A stretch of DNA of 37,340 bases from a virus: the IMG/VR virus record IMGVR_UViG_3300034691_000029, positions 1 through 37,340 of that record; one strand, written 5' to 3'. Positions within the stretch are counted from its first letter, which is position 1. The number at the start of each line of letters is the position of its first letter. Below the pieces are notes generated by a model that searched no databases, was not told where the DNA came from, and worked only from the letters and a program-made list of their open reading frames with translations. The translations under genes and the position numbers were made by a program. This document shows, piece by piece, positions 16,315 through 25,070 of the stretch.

Positions 16315-16346
16315 TAGACGGAGTGGGCGAAAGCCCACTCCGTCTA
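16315..16346 (+). terminator. Rho-independent terminator with GAAA loop
   Basis: A perfect 14-bp stem (16315-16328 with 16333-16346) is closed by GAAA. The downstream T-run is short (TTTATT), so termination may be incomplete into the SbcD operon. Confidence 0.78.
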
Positions 16347-16369
16347 TTTATTCAGTTGAGGAATATGTA

Positions 16370-16996
16370 ATGACCGATAAGCCAGACGAACTCGACTACA
16401 GTCATTTGAGCGGTGCTTTAAAAGCTGGCCTGACCGACTGGGACGATGCAGCTAACCTGATCCTGAGCATGTCTCAGGCAATGATCCGCCGAGTGCCCGA
16501 AGAGTACTTCACAGCAAAGGTACTGCCTATTATCAGGGCTTGGGTGCAGGGTATCCCTGTAGAGGTGGGTCAGTGGATGAACGTCGCTGATGGGATGGAG
16601 AATGAAATCATCGTCGTAGACTCAAAGAACGTCGAGCTGTTCATTTGCCCGCCTCCGTTTATACCCATGCCCCCTAAATCGGAGTTTGGTGAAAAGAACC
16701 GTGGGTCGGCGTTTGCTGTCGTGCATGCTCAGGGTCTGATGTACGACGCTGGCGAGATCCGTCAGGGTAACGCTATCGACGAAGCATTGTTTGAACTGGT
16801 GGTTGAAAAGCCAGACATTGCGATAAAAACAGCAGCGATCGATAAAATGATCTACATCTACCAGCGTTATGACTTACCAATGGTAGAACTGCTAGGAAGC
16901 CACACCGATGAAATCATGAAAGCGCGAGGCGCCCCGGTTAAGGCAGCCACTGAAAGTAAGGCGATTCCTGATGAAGAAGACACCCTCATCTACTGA
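16370..16996 (+). CDS. Unknown protein upstream of the SbcD-like nuclease (208 aa)
   Basis: Function not recognised. GAGG lies nine bases before the ATG. It is mainly helical and acidic. A Pro-rich turn in the middle (FICPPPFIPMPPKSEFGEKN) probably separates two helical domains. Its end overlaps the phosphoesterase gene by 26 bases, so the two are probably translated together. A partner or regulator of the nuclease is possible from position only. Confidence 0.73.
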   Translation: MTDKPDELDYSHLSGALKAGLTDWDDAANLILSMSQAMIRRVPEEYFTAKVLPIIRAWVQGIPVEVGQWMNVADGMENEIIVVDSKNVELFICPPPFIPMPPKSEFGEKNRGSAFAVVHAQGLMYDAGEIRQGNAIDEALFELVVEKPDIAIKTAAIDKMIYIYQRYDLPMVELLGSHTDEIMKARGAPVKAATESKAIPDEEDTLIY

Positions 16997-18089
16997 TGCG
17001 GTCAACATTGCTTGGATCAGCGATATCCACTTAGGTCATCGTCGAGTGCCGACCAAGAAGATTATTGCGTACTTGGAGAGTCTGTTTAGTGACAAGACTT
17101 TCCCGAACTACAAAGCTATCGTGATCTCTGGCGATCTGTTTGATAAGCGCCTGGCTCACGATAGTGAAGAAGCTATGCTGGTATCCTTCTGGATGACGGA
17201 TATGTGCGTGCTTGCTAAACGGCACAATGTTTCAATCGTCATCTTACTCGGCACGCCTAGTCACGACCAAGGTCAGCCAAAGTGGTTTACCTCAATCAAT
17301 GACAGGATTTCAAAGGTCGCGGCAGATGTCCGGTACTACGATAAGATCACGGTAGACAAGTTGTATCCAGGTGGTCCTGATACATTGTTCATCCCGGATG
17401 AGATGAATCATGTCGCTGACACTACGTATAAGGAAGCCGTAGAGGTCATTAAGCTTGCGGGTCTGGATAAGGTAAAGGTCGCGGTGATGCACGGCATGTT
17501 CCACTTCCAGGAACCTATCCGTACTGTAGTCAGTCACGATGAGGCCAAGTATCACGAAATCGTTGAACACCTGGTCATCATTGGACATCACCACACCCAT
17601 GCCAAATCCGGCATCATCCGAGTACCTGGATCGATAGAACGTTTGCGTCATGGCGAAGAGGAAGATAAAGGTCACCTTGAAACACTTTACTCCCCGACGC
17701 AAGGAGTTCTGGAAGAACATTTCATCGTCAATAAGAATGCTGATATATTCTCGACGATTGATATGCAGGGATGGCCTTTAAACGAAGTCATCGGCCATCT
17801 GACGTCGCTTAATCATCTTCCCGATGGCAGTAGACTAAGACTGCTGATAAGCCGCCATGACGAAGCATACAGCGGCTTGCCTGGGATTAAGAACAAATTC
17901 CCCCACTTTAATATCGAACCTAAAGTTGCGGAGTTGGTTAAGAGTAACAAAGATACAACGGAGCTGATTGCAAGGCCCGTTATGACATCTATCCGACCTG
18001 ACACTTTAAAAGGCCTGATCATGCCTAGAATTAAAGATGTGTCAGCTGAAACATTAAAGGCCATCGAGGTCAAGTTAGATAGTCTCTAA
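16971..18089 (+). CDS. SbcD/Mre11-like metallophosphoesterase (DNA nuclease)
   Basis: This 372-aa protein has the full order of calcineurin-like phosphoesterase motifs: D18-x-H20, G54-D55-x2-D58, a GTPSHD motif at 94-99 in place of GNHD, H174, and G205-H206-x-H208 near the end of the catalytic domain. The family includes SbcD, Mre11 and T4 gp47, manganese-dependent nucleases that process DNA ends in recombination and repair, usually with an SMC-type ATPase. About 130 residues follow the catalytic domain and may be the DNA-capping region. TAAGGCG precedes the ATG. No SbcC-like ATPase gene lies in this window, so the partner must be elsewhere or absent. Confidence 0.88.
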   Translation: MKKTPSSTDAVNIAWISDIHLGHRRVPTKKIIAYLESLFSDKTFPNYKAIVISGDLFDKRLAHDSEEAMLVSFWMTDMCVLAKRHNVSIVILLGTPSHDQGQPKWFTSINDRISKVAADVRYYDKITVDKLYPGGPDTLFIPDEMNHVADTTYKEAVEVIKLAGLDKVKVAVMHGMFHFQEPIRTVVSHDEAKYHEIVEHLVIIGHHHTHAKSGIIRVPGSIERLRHGEEEDKGHLETLYSPTQGVLEEHFIVNKNADIFSTIDMQGWPLNEVIGHLTSLNHLPDGSRLRLLISRHDEAYSGLPGIKNKFPHFNIEPKVAELVKSNKDTTELIARPVMTSIRPDTLKGLIMPRIKDVSAETLKAIEVKLDSL

Positions 18090-18104
18090 CTGTAGGAGCG
18101 CACC

Positions 18105-18965
18105 ATGTCAGCGGTACAAGACAAATCACGAGAAGTGATCTCCAATCGGGCGGTTGGGCAATTCCCAATCTCCATTGCGACAAGCCTGGCATTTGAATCA
18201 GCCATCGGCATCCTTCCGGAAGCACCTGCTCCAGAGCCCGAGATTAAAAAACGGGATCTGATCATGGTCAACGTCCGTACCTTGATCCGTAATCTGCTGG
18301 GGTCTTTCGAGAAGGAGGATAAAGTCCATCTGGAGAACTATACGCTCGCTGAAGCCTTAGTTGGCGAGATGCGTGTGATGGAGACCTTGGCAGTTGAACA
18401 TTCCAATGGCCGCTGCCGTGTAGAGTTCTACACCTGCACCTACGATGACCTGCAGACAAAATTTACAAGGGCTCTGATCAAAGTCCCGACTACACCGCTT
18501 CAAGTTGCTTACATGGGGATTGAAAAGGATATTCTCAAATACATCAAGGATGATTTCAAGTCAGCGCCGCCAGTCGAAGAATATACCCGTAACTTTAAAG
18601 ATCATTCGGGCGATGCATTAATTGTCACGCATTTCCCGATAGACCTGCTTCAACGCTATCGCTTCAATTCACTGTCATTGCTCGAATCCCACACCGGTGC
18701 TATTAAGCCCCCGCTGTTGTGGAACACAAAGCTTAAAGACGGTAAGGAATTTGAAAACATCCCGTTTGATCGGATGACGCTACAAATGTTCGGCGATGGT
18801 GTTCTGTTCGCACCCATGCCTATCAAGATTCGTCAACGTGTGTATTCGATCGCTATCAAGCAGCAATGGACTCCGGCTTCTACAAAGGACTGGATTATCC
18901 GTGGTATCGAGGCGCACCGAGATCCTGCACTTGAGGTACTTGTTAAAGACTTGTACCGTAAGTAG
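18105..18965 (+). CDS. Unknown protein (286 aa) after the SbcD-like gene
   Basis: Function not recognised. TAGGAG eight bases before the ATG fixes the start. The first about 50 residues contain a Pro/Glu linker (LPEAPAPEPEIKK). The rest is alpha/beta, with a C-terminal stretch rich in basic and aromatic residues (FAPMPIKIRQRVYSIAIKQQ). It lies between a DNA-end nuclease and the SSB gene, so a DNA-metabolism role is plausible but unproven. No terminator separates it from the SSB gene. Confidence 0.75.
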   Translation: MSAVQDKSREVISNRAVGQFPISIATSLAFESAIGILPEAPAPEPEIKKRDLIMVNVRTLIRNLLGSFEKEDKVHLENYTLAEALVGEMRVMETLAVEHSNGRCRVEFYTCTYDDLQTKFTRALIKVPTTPLQVAYMGIEKDILKYIKDDFKSAPPVEEYTRNFKDHSGDALIVTHFPIDLLQRYRFNSLSLLESHTGAIKPPLLWNTKLKDGKEFENIPFDRMTLQMFGDGVLFAPMPIKIRQRVYSIAIKQQWTPASTKDWIIRGIEAHRDPALEVLVKDLYRK

Positions 18966-19016
18966 TTACGCCATGTACAGATGCTTTGATTAAACCCACC
19001 TACAGGTAGAGAGAAC

Positions 19017-19796
19017 ATGTCCGACCAACGCCAAGCCTGGGTCCCGACCGTAATGGACGAGCGCACCCTGAAACTGTACGGCGCCCACCCGCTGGCAGAA
19101 GGTGCTTTCAAACCCGAATTTGCTATCAAGTGGATTCAGAAAACCAACGCCTTCTCGATCAAGGTTAGTACCGGCACCAAGACTGAGAAAGGGTTCCCTA
19201 TCTCTATCGAAACCGCTATTGCCGCAATGCCATTGATGGAACTGATGGAACTGATCGATACCGTGTCCAAGTCGCCGGGCGCCGTATCTTTCGAAATGGA
19301 CAACTGGGGGCAGCCCTTCATCTGGGATAACACTCAGAAGAAATCCATCCGTAGCCCTGACATCATCAACGTATCGCGCTTTCAAGTAGCCAAGCGTGAA
19401 GATGGTTCGATGGTGCTGAGCGTCGCAGCGAAAGGTAAGAAAGAGCTGGAATTTGAATTCAGCGGTTCTGACTTCCACCGTATCCTGAAAGCCGGCGAAG
19501 CTCACAAGGCCATGGCCTCGCGTGTAGCAGCAGTTGCCTGGGCTGGTTTCTGGAAGAAGTTTGCGTACGATAAGTACACCACAACCTGGCAGGAAACCGA
19601 ATACGACAAGAGCAAGCGTCTCGAACGTGCTGCCAAGGCGTTGGAGAAGAGCGGTGGTCGTGGCGGTTACGGCGGTGGCGGTGGCGGTGGACAACGTCCT
19701 CCACAACCTCAGCAACAACAGCGTCCTCAAGCTCCGGCTCCGGCGCCTGCTCCACAAGGTGACTTCGACAGCTTCGATGACGACATTCCTTTTTGA
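19017..19796 (+). CDS. ssb: Single-stranded DNA-binding protein
   Basis: This 259-aa protein has the build of an SSB: a folded N-terminal part of about 205 residues, a low-complexity Gly/Pro/Gln linker of about 40 residues, and an acidic tip ending DSFDDDIPF. The last six residues match the tip of bacterial SSB (DDDIPF), which docks repair and replication proteins. It would coat single-stranded DNA during phage replication. The N-terminal domain is longer than a bacterial OB fold (about 110 aa) and I cannot assign OB strands by eye. Codon use is strongly C-ending, consistent with high expression. An HNH endonuclease gene follows 28 bases later. Confidence 0.85.
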   Translation: MSDQRQAWVPTVMDERTLKLYGAHPLAEGAFKPEFAIKWIQKTNAFSIKVSTGTKTEKGFPISIETAIAAMPLMELMELIDTVSKSPGAVSFEMDNWGQPFIWDNTQKKSIRSPDIINVSRFQVAKREDGSMVLSVAAKGKKELEFEFSGSDFHRILKAGEAHKAMASRVAAVAWAGFWKKFAYDKYTTTWQETEYDKSKRLERAAKALEKSGGRGGYGGGGGGGQRPPQPQQQQRPQAPAPAPAPQGDFDSFDDDIPF

Positions 19797-19824
19797 GGCC
19801 AGAGTTTAGGGAGGTTTTGAATAA

Positions 19825-20283
19825 ATGGAAGAAGAAATCTGGAAACAGGTACCTTCCCTCCCTGCATGTGAAGCGTCTTCTTGGGGCAGAGTTCGTGTAA
19901 TTCCTTATGAGATTGAAATGCCTCATGGGGGTATAAGAACGTATGGCGGTTTTGCACGCTACGGTGATTGGAATGTAACTAGATTCACGCTGTTCTTCAG
20001 AAAACGTAACTACAAGATCGCAAGGCTTGTATGTGAAGCATTTCACGGACCTGCTCCAATTGGTAAGAACGTCTGTATGCATCTCGACGAAGATGCAAGT
20101 AACAACAGATCTTCAAACCTTGGATGGGGTACTCAGAAACAAAACCTAAACTTCCCTGGCTTCCTCAAGTATTGCAGTGGACGTACAGGCGAAGAAAATC
20201 CGTCTATACGCGGCCGGCGCTTGAAAGGGTGGAACGCTGTTAGATACACTGACCCTGAGGCAATCTCAGTGTTTCAGAATTGA
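19825..20283 (+). CDS. HNH homing endonuclease with NUMOD4 domain
   Basis: A 152-aa free-standing homing endonuclease. The N-terminus (EIWKQVPSLPACEASSWGRVR, residues 4-24) is a NUMOD4 DNA-binding motif. Residues about 63-108 form an HNH_3-type nuclease, with H86, D88, N93-N94 and the N98-L-x-W101 signature. Such proteins cut a specific site in an allele lacking the element and spread by repair. GGGAGGT gives it a strong ribosome binding site. It is inserted between the ssb stop and the terminator at 20330-20359. It is more A/T-rich in third positions than ssb, suggesting separate origin. No intron boundaries are visible. Confidence 0.88.
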   Translation: MEEEIWKQVPSLPACEASSWGRVRVIPYEIEMPHGGIRTYGGFARYGDWNVTRFTLFFRKRNYKIARLVCEAFHGPAPIGKNVCMHLDEDASNNRSSNLGWGTQKQNLNFPGFLKYCSGRTGEENPSIRGRRLKGWNAVRYTDPEAISVFQN

Positions 20284-20329
20284 GTAATACCAAACCTCTG
20301 GGACTTGATCTCAAAGTAGCCTGAAGAAT

Positions 20330-20359
20330 ACCCTCAATCGTGCTTCCGCGATTGAGGGT
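20330..20359 (+). terminator. Terminator hairpin after ssb-HNH
   Basis: ACCCTCAATCG (20330-20340) pairs with CGATTGAGGGT (20349-20359). An outer ATACCAA (20287-20293) is complementary to TTGGTAT (20371-20377). The T-run is short (GTTTA). It probably served ssb before the endonuclease arrived. Confidence 0.65.
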
Positions 20360-20445
20360 GTTTATGCCGCTTGGTATGATTTCACTGGAACACTATAGTC
20401 TATGGTAATGCCCCGAGTGCCATCTTTCTTTACTTTTCTACAGCA

Positions 20446-20454
20446 ATACATTAC
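20446..20454 (+). promoter_or_regulatory. Early-promoter-like motif, second copy
   Basis: ATACATTAC is identical to 9271-9279 upstream of the shell gene. It lies 31 bases before the ATG of the putative polymerase fifth subunit and downstream of a terminator, a sensible place for a promoter. Confidence 0.35.
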
Positions 20455-20485
20455 TTACCCGATGACCTACGCCTGGAGTTAATTG

Positions 20486-22066
20486 ATGGAGTTCAAAATT
20501 GCGACTTTTACGGTCAGGAGCTTTTCGATCGTACAAGCAAGCCACGGGGATGAAGTAGAGCTCGTCTTTAACACCGCCGGGTACACCTCAACTAAACCTG
20601 GGGCTATCAAGCGTGATGATGGAAACGAGATGGGCACCAAGATTGAGCTCTTCGAAGAGATCAATGCCCTGATTGCCACGCTACCACCCGCTTCTCAAGA
20701 CGCGTTGTACGGTGAGTATTCTCGCCTGGATAGCGTACTGACTAGCTTCCATGTCATCGGCGCTTCTGGTCTGTCGGCCATGAAGCAATTAAGAGAAGAT
20801 CTGTCGGGGATCATTAAAAGCATTTACGAGATTGTGTCATTTACAGCTTTGCGTGACTACATCGTCAATAGTCCAAACATTCGATTGCCCATCGAACTGG
20901 CCGACGATTACATCACCACTGATAAAGTAACACCGCTGTATAAGGAACGAACGTATCTGCGTTCCGAGTACATCGACCTGGATGCGTTTGCATTGGGTCT
21001 GCGGTTGATGATCCCTATCTGGGGTGGGTACTTGCCGATTGCTGAAACAGAGCACGGTAAGATGAAAGAGTACGATGCCTTCAAGTTGCTGTATGGTTCG
21101 GCAATGATGAAGACACCTGTATTCGATCGCCTCGAACGTTATCTGGCAGCCAACCTAGATGTCAGCAAATACGAACTGTCCGTGGTGTCGAAGTTCCTTT
21201 CGGCCGATGGCGTTCCTGGATTCTTGGCTTCGTTTGCCTTGATCCGTAAAGTCAGTGTGGCTCCACTGTCGGCAGTGTCCGACAAAGACCACCTGATGAA
21301 GATCATTTACAACTACGTCATCGGTGATAAGAACCGAGTGCCGGCAGCGTTCGCCAGTAACATCCGCGATAAGAAACCAGAAGACTCATCGTCTGAAGGT
21401 AACGAAAGCGTTTGGGGTATCTTTAAGATGAAGACCAAAATCTCCACAGGGGATTTGGCAATCATCGAAGAGTACATGGAGAAGTATCAGCGCGCTGCGA
21501 AGAAGATTGCACCAACGCTCACGGATGAACGCATCGAGATGTGTGTACAAAACGCACTGACGCTTCATGACTTCGATCCGACCTATGGTCAGGAATGGTT
21601 GGTCATGCAAGTGTGTTCCACAGTCATTGTGGGTACAGCTATCGAGCTGATGGACCGGATACCTGGTCTGATTGCGGCGGGTGTTGTACAAGCAGTACTG
21701 TGGGAATGGAATCTGCCTCAGTTGGCGATTCTGACTACGGCTCGTGTCGCTAAGCTTAAAGAAGGAGAAATGATTCAACCAATGCGGCGATTGCCCATCG
21801 CAGCAGATATCTTGGAACAATTTAATGTGATCTATCCGTACTTGGCTCCAGAGCCTCGCCGCGGTGATCCAATCCAGTCGACCAACGTCGGTGTCATCAA
21901 CGTTGAGAAGCATGTACCACACTTCTATCGTCACGACTGGGTACCACAATGCCCTGTTGAACTTGCAAAGAGCTACTACCGGTCTGACAAGACCCGTCGT
22001 ATTGAAGTCACCGGCGACCTTAACAGTCAGCTGGGTGAGATGCTCATCAAGATCAATAACTTTTAA
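20486..22066 (+). CDS. Putative fifth subunit of the non-virion RNA polymerase (phiKZ gp68-like)
   Basis: This 526-aa protein has no motif I can name. The call rests on position and size: it lies three plus-strand genes before the beta C-terminal gene, as phiKZ gp68 does before gp71-73 (intervening gp69 and gp70), and is close to gp68 in length. gp68 is a phage-specific polymerase component needed for promoter use. The sequence is largely helical, soluble, without zinc site. The start is ATG 20486, with GGAG at 20475-20478; a TTG one codon earlier is less likely. The gene is followed after 25 bases by the next gene in the same operon. Alternative: an unrelated early protein. Confidence 0.55.
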   Translation: MEFKIATFTVRSFSIVQASHGDEVELVFNTAGYTSTKPGAIKRDDGNEMGTKIELFEEINALIATLPPASQDALYGEYSRLDSVLTSFHVIGASGLSAMKQLREDLSGIIKSIYEIVSFTALRDYIVNSPNIRLPIELADDYITTDKVTPLYKERTYLRSEYIDLDAFALGLRLMIPIWGGYLPIAETEHGKMKEYDAFKLLYGSAMMKTPVFDRLERYLAANLDVSKYELSVVSKFLSADGVPGFLASFALIRKVSVAPLSAVSDKDHLMKIIYNYVIGDKNRVPAAFASNIRDKKPEDSSSEGNESVWGIFKMKTKISTGDLAIIEEYMEKYQRAAKKIAPTLTDERIEMCVQNALTLHDFDPTYGQEWLVMQVCSTVIVGTAIELMDRIPGLIAAGVVQAVLWEWNLPQLAILTTARVAKLKEGEMIQPMRRLPIAADILEQFNVIYPYLAPEPRRGDPIQSTNVGVINVEKHVPHFYRHDWVPQCPVELAKSYYRSDKTRRIEVTGDLNSQLGEMLIKINNF

Positions 22067-22091
22067 ATCCGCTAAGCCCTGAGGGATAACC

Positions 22092-23747
22092 ATGCGCGTT
22101 CTTAAGCTAAACTTTGTGGAGGCTCCGCCATCCTCTACCCAGTTCATCCGCACCTTCGACTTCGACAAGAAGAACAGTCGCATCGATGATCTTGCACGAC
22201 TGACTGAAGATGGCATGAACATCATGCCAGAGCGTCTGGCAAAGGTAGCATCAGCTCTGCTTTCGCCGAACACTACCGCCCGTGAGAAGATCGTTTCCCA
22301 GATCGACGGTGGTTGGGATCAGAAGCGCATCATGTTCTCCATGGTGGTCGAGACGTCCAGTCGTCCAAACCACCAAGAGTACGAATACATCGTGGGTCAC
22401 ACCGACTACGATGGCTTCTCTCTGATCGGTATGAAAGAAGTCAAGCTCGATCTCCGGATGAAGCTGTACTTCGACCAGATTACGCACATCAACCTATCCG
22501 GCGGAGTTCGTCGTGATACCAATGTCTGGACACCATCCATCAAATCCAGTGACCTGATCCTGAACCGCGATACGCTTCGCGGCTTCGGACATGACGATCT
22601 GGCATCGCGTGGTACTGACCGAGCACTGTCCAAGCGCCCAACGGATCTACTGCGTCGAGAAGGGGCATCCCTGAGTTACAATCAGGATAACTTCGCCTAC
22701 GACGATAACGATAAGCGCCGCCAGCCTCAGACCAATACCAATAACACGGTGGGTACGTTTACTCAACAGCTGAAGTTGTCCAGCCGGGATAACAACAGTG
22801 CGACGTCCTTCCTGCACCGAACTCTCGATGGCTATGTCTCCGCATCGACTGGCGCTGGACTCGGTTCATCTTCGTCGCCTTACGGCCTGGGTGATGAACG
22901 TTCGAACAAGCTGGATAACTTGAAACTGGCTTACGGTCGCGTTGACGAAAACGATCCAGCCGCTGACCGTTACCTGGAAGAGCTCAAGGAGTCTACCCGT
23001 ATCCTGAACTCTGGCTACATCACGTATGGCGAACTGATGGAGATGAATCCAGAGTTCGTTAAGAACGAGCAAGAAACGTTTGCTCGGGCAGATACGCGTC
23101 GTAACTATCGTCACAGTGATACCAGGCAGTGGCAAGGCGACGATCATGAAACGATCGCAGCGCTCACGATCGCCAACTCCCTGCCGGGATTGATGATCAA
23201 GAACATGTACTCGAAGCTGGATAAGCTGACGATCAACTCGTACGGTCACACCAAGTTGTCTCGTATCACCGGTTGCGTACCAGCGCCGTATATCGATGGT
23301 CTGGATATCAAAGCTACATGGCCTAACTTTGAACACCAAGTGTCCGAAGTCCTGATTCATGAAGTGTCCCGCGGTATCTTCAACTTCGAGGCAAAAATTG
23401 ACGCGAACGTCGATGGTTATGTCGACATCTGGATTCGTATCGATGGCGGTCCTGAATCGTTCCACAGCTTCCCGGCGTATTGCGCTGCGTTGATGTCGCC
23501 AACTCTGGACACTAACGTGGGTTCGTTGAACTCGATGAGTACCAATCTCACCGATATCTCGAACGATCTCGCCACTCGACGCATGGGTCACTCCCGCATC
23601 TCAATCGAAGATCCGTCGCGTAATAGTAGCGGCGGCCTCAAGTTGAATATTGGTGGGATTGATCGACGTGACACCCAAAGCTCTCGCCCCCTTGACACCG
23701 CACTCAGTTCAAGCTCGCTGGATCTTCCGGCCAAAAAGAACTGGTAA
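22092..23747 (+). CDS. Unknown protein in the polymerase operon (551 aa; gp69 position)
   Basis: Function not recognised. GAGGGAT precedes the ATG. The N-terminal about 150 residues look folded. Residues about 150-330 are low-complexity and polar (Asp, Asn, Arg, Ser), probably disordered or a long linker. Residues about 350-480 form a second folded region with strands (DANVDGYVDIWIRIDGG). The last about 70 are Ser/Arg/Asp-rich. A two-domain protein with a long flexible linker is the simplest description. Its place between the putative fifth subunit and beta C mirrors phiKZ gp69. Role in transcription is inference. Confidence 0.78.
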   Translation: MRVLKLNFVEAPPSSTQFIRTFDFDKKNSRIDDLARLTEDGMNIMPERLAKVASALLSPNTTAREKIVSQIDGGWDQKRIMFSMVVETSSRPNHQEYEYIVGHTDYDGFSLIGMKEVKLDLRMKLYFDQITHINLSGGVRRDTNVWTPSIKSSDLILNRDTLRGFGHDDLASRGTDRALSKRPTDLLRREGASLSYNQDNFAYDDNDKRRQPQTNTNNTVGTFTQQLKLSSRDNNSATSFLHRTLDGYVSASTGAGLGSSSSPYGLGDERSNKLDNLKLAYGRVDENDPAADRYLEELKESTRILNSGYITYGELMEMNPEFVKNEQETFARADTRRNYRHSDTRQWQGDDHETIAALTIANSLPGLMIKNMYSKLDKLTINSYGHTKLSRITGCVPAPYIDGLDIKATWPNFEHQVSEVLIHEVSRGIFNFEAKIDANVDGYVDIWIRIDGGPESFHSFPAYCAALMSPTLDTNVGSLNSMSTNLTDISNDLATRRMGHSRISIEDPSRNSSGGLKLNIGGIDRRDTQSSRPLDTALSSSSLDLPAKKNW

Positions 23748-23774
23748 CACATTTCTTAAATGAGGTACCATTGA

Positions 23775-25061
23775 ATGTCAACGAAACTCGACAAGCTGAT
23801 TGATTTCTATTCGAAGCTTCTGCTTGATGTCGGGGTGTTTGACAAAGACGGCCAGGGTCTGCTGTTCTACAACCAGGGTGATACGGCTCACCCTGTTTCC
23901 CTGAGCGGCACCCGTCTTTGCCTCCCAACCCGCGACCTAGTCCGCGACGGCGATTGGACTGCCCGTACGGCGTTCCATCCTCTGTCCGAACAGATCAACC
24001 AGGGTCCGTCCCCGGTACTCAATGCGTTCAAAGCTTACATCATCGAACGTATCAAACCCCTGTACAAGCTGATCGCCGTAGAGCTCGCTGAGCTGACCGC
24101 CGACAGTTCGCGACACAAAGCGCTGACTACCAAAGCTTCGAAGTTCATGAAGAGCCTGGTAGGCTTCGACGATACCACCACCAAGACTCTGGAAAAGATC
24201 CTCAAGCGCACCAGTTCCGACATTCCGGAAAAGCGCCTGGTCAGCATCTTCCTCCAGGGTAGCCAGGGTGGTGGTGTTCTGCGTAGCTGTAAAGTCTCGT
24301 TTCCAGTAATGGACGATGCTGAAAGCGAAGACACCACCACGTTCTTCGAAGTGGCAATGCCGCGCAAAACCAAGGACAAGGCACTGATCGTATCGTTGCT
24401 GAACTACGTCCTGGGTGAAGGTGGCATGTTCGACGGTGACGTAAAGAAAGGCGATGCGCCTTATTTCGAAAGCCTGCTGATCAGCTTCCACAAGATCGCC
24501 GAGCATCTGAACCGCTTGATCGATCTGCATGGCACCGCCTGTCCTGTACTTAAGGACTTCCGCTTCCATCTGGAATGGGCAGATGAACTCGCTACGTTTG
24601 GTGAGTTCTGTGAGAAATACGGCGTGGCTGTTCCAGCCCTGCCTGGTAACGTTGGTATTGATCCAGAGCCAGATGATGAAGAAGAAGAAACGTCCAGCAA
24701 ATCGGTATTTGAAGCAGGTGCCGACAAAGTTGGGGCGATTGACCTCCCGTTCAGCCGCAAAGGTGAAGACCGTAGCAGCCTGGGTAGTAGTGTTAATCGC
24801 AGTGGTGATGCCTTTACTCGCACTCGCGAGCAAGATGATCGTGATAACGATCGCAGCCGACCTGCTGCTGCCCCCATGAGCGTTGATGAAATCCTGCGTA
24901 GCGGTCGTGACCGAAGCCGCGGTGACTTCGATCGTCGTGATGATCGTGACCGTGGACGTGATCCGTTCCAGCGTCAGTCTCACGAACGTGGTGGTATTCA
25001 GCTGGGTGGTGGCGGTGGCGGTAGTGACCGCGGTGGTCGTGGCGGTGGCCGCGGCTGGTAA
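23775..25061 (+). CDS. Unknown protein with RGG-type tail (428 aa; gp70 position)
   Basis: Function not recognised. GAGGT precedes the ATG. The first about 290 residues are a folded, helical domain. After an acidic stretch (EPDDEEEETSS), the last about 110 residues are disordered, with repeated Asp-Arg and Arg-Gly units ending GGRGGGRGW. Such Arg/Gly tails bind nucleic acids and can drive condensation in other proteins; that they do so here is inference. Codon use is C-ending, indicating high expression. It lies directly upstream of a bidirectional terminator and the beta C gene. It could be an abundant nucleic-acid-binding partner of the phage polymerase. Confidence 0.78.
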   Translation: MSTKLDKLIDFYSKLLLDVGVFDKDGQGLLFYNQGDTAHPVSLSGTRLCLPTRDLVRDGDWTARTAFHPLSEQINQGPSPVLNAFKAYIIERIKPLYKLIAVELAELTADSSRHKALTTKASKFMKSLVGFDDTTTKTLEKILKRTSSDIPEKRLVSIFLQGSQGGGVLRSCKVSFPVMDDAESEDTTTFFEVAMPRKTKDKALIVSLLNYVLGEGGMFDGDVKKGDAPYFESLLISFHKIAEHLNRLIDLHGTACPVLKDFRFHLEWADELATFGEFCEKYGVAVPALPGNVGIDPEPDDEEEETSSKSVFEAGADKVGAIDLPFSRKGEDRSSLGSSVNRSGDAFTRTREQDDRDNDRSRPAAAPMSVDEILRSGRDRSRGDFDRRDDRDRGRDPFQRQSHERGGIQLGGGGGGSDRGGRGGGRGW

Positions 25062-25070
25062 ATGGCATAG

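Noticed and set aside
20284-20485. Search for a duplicated ssb 3' end downstream of the HNH gene, like the helicase case
   Set aside because: No stretch resembling the ssb end (GACGACATTCC) was found, so this endonuclease did not use the same gene-end substitution.
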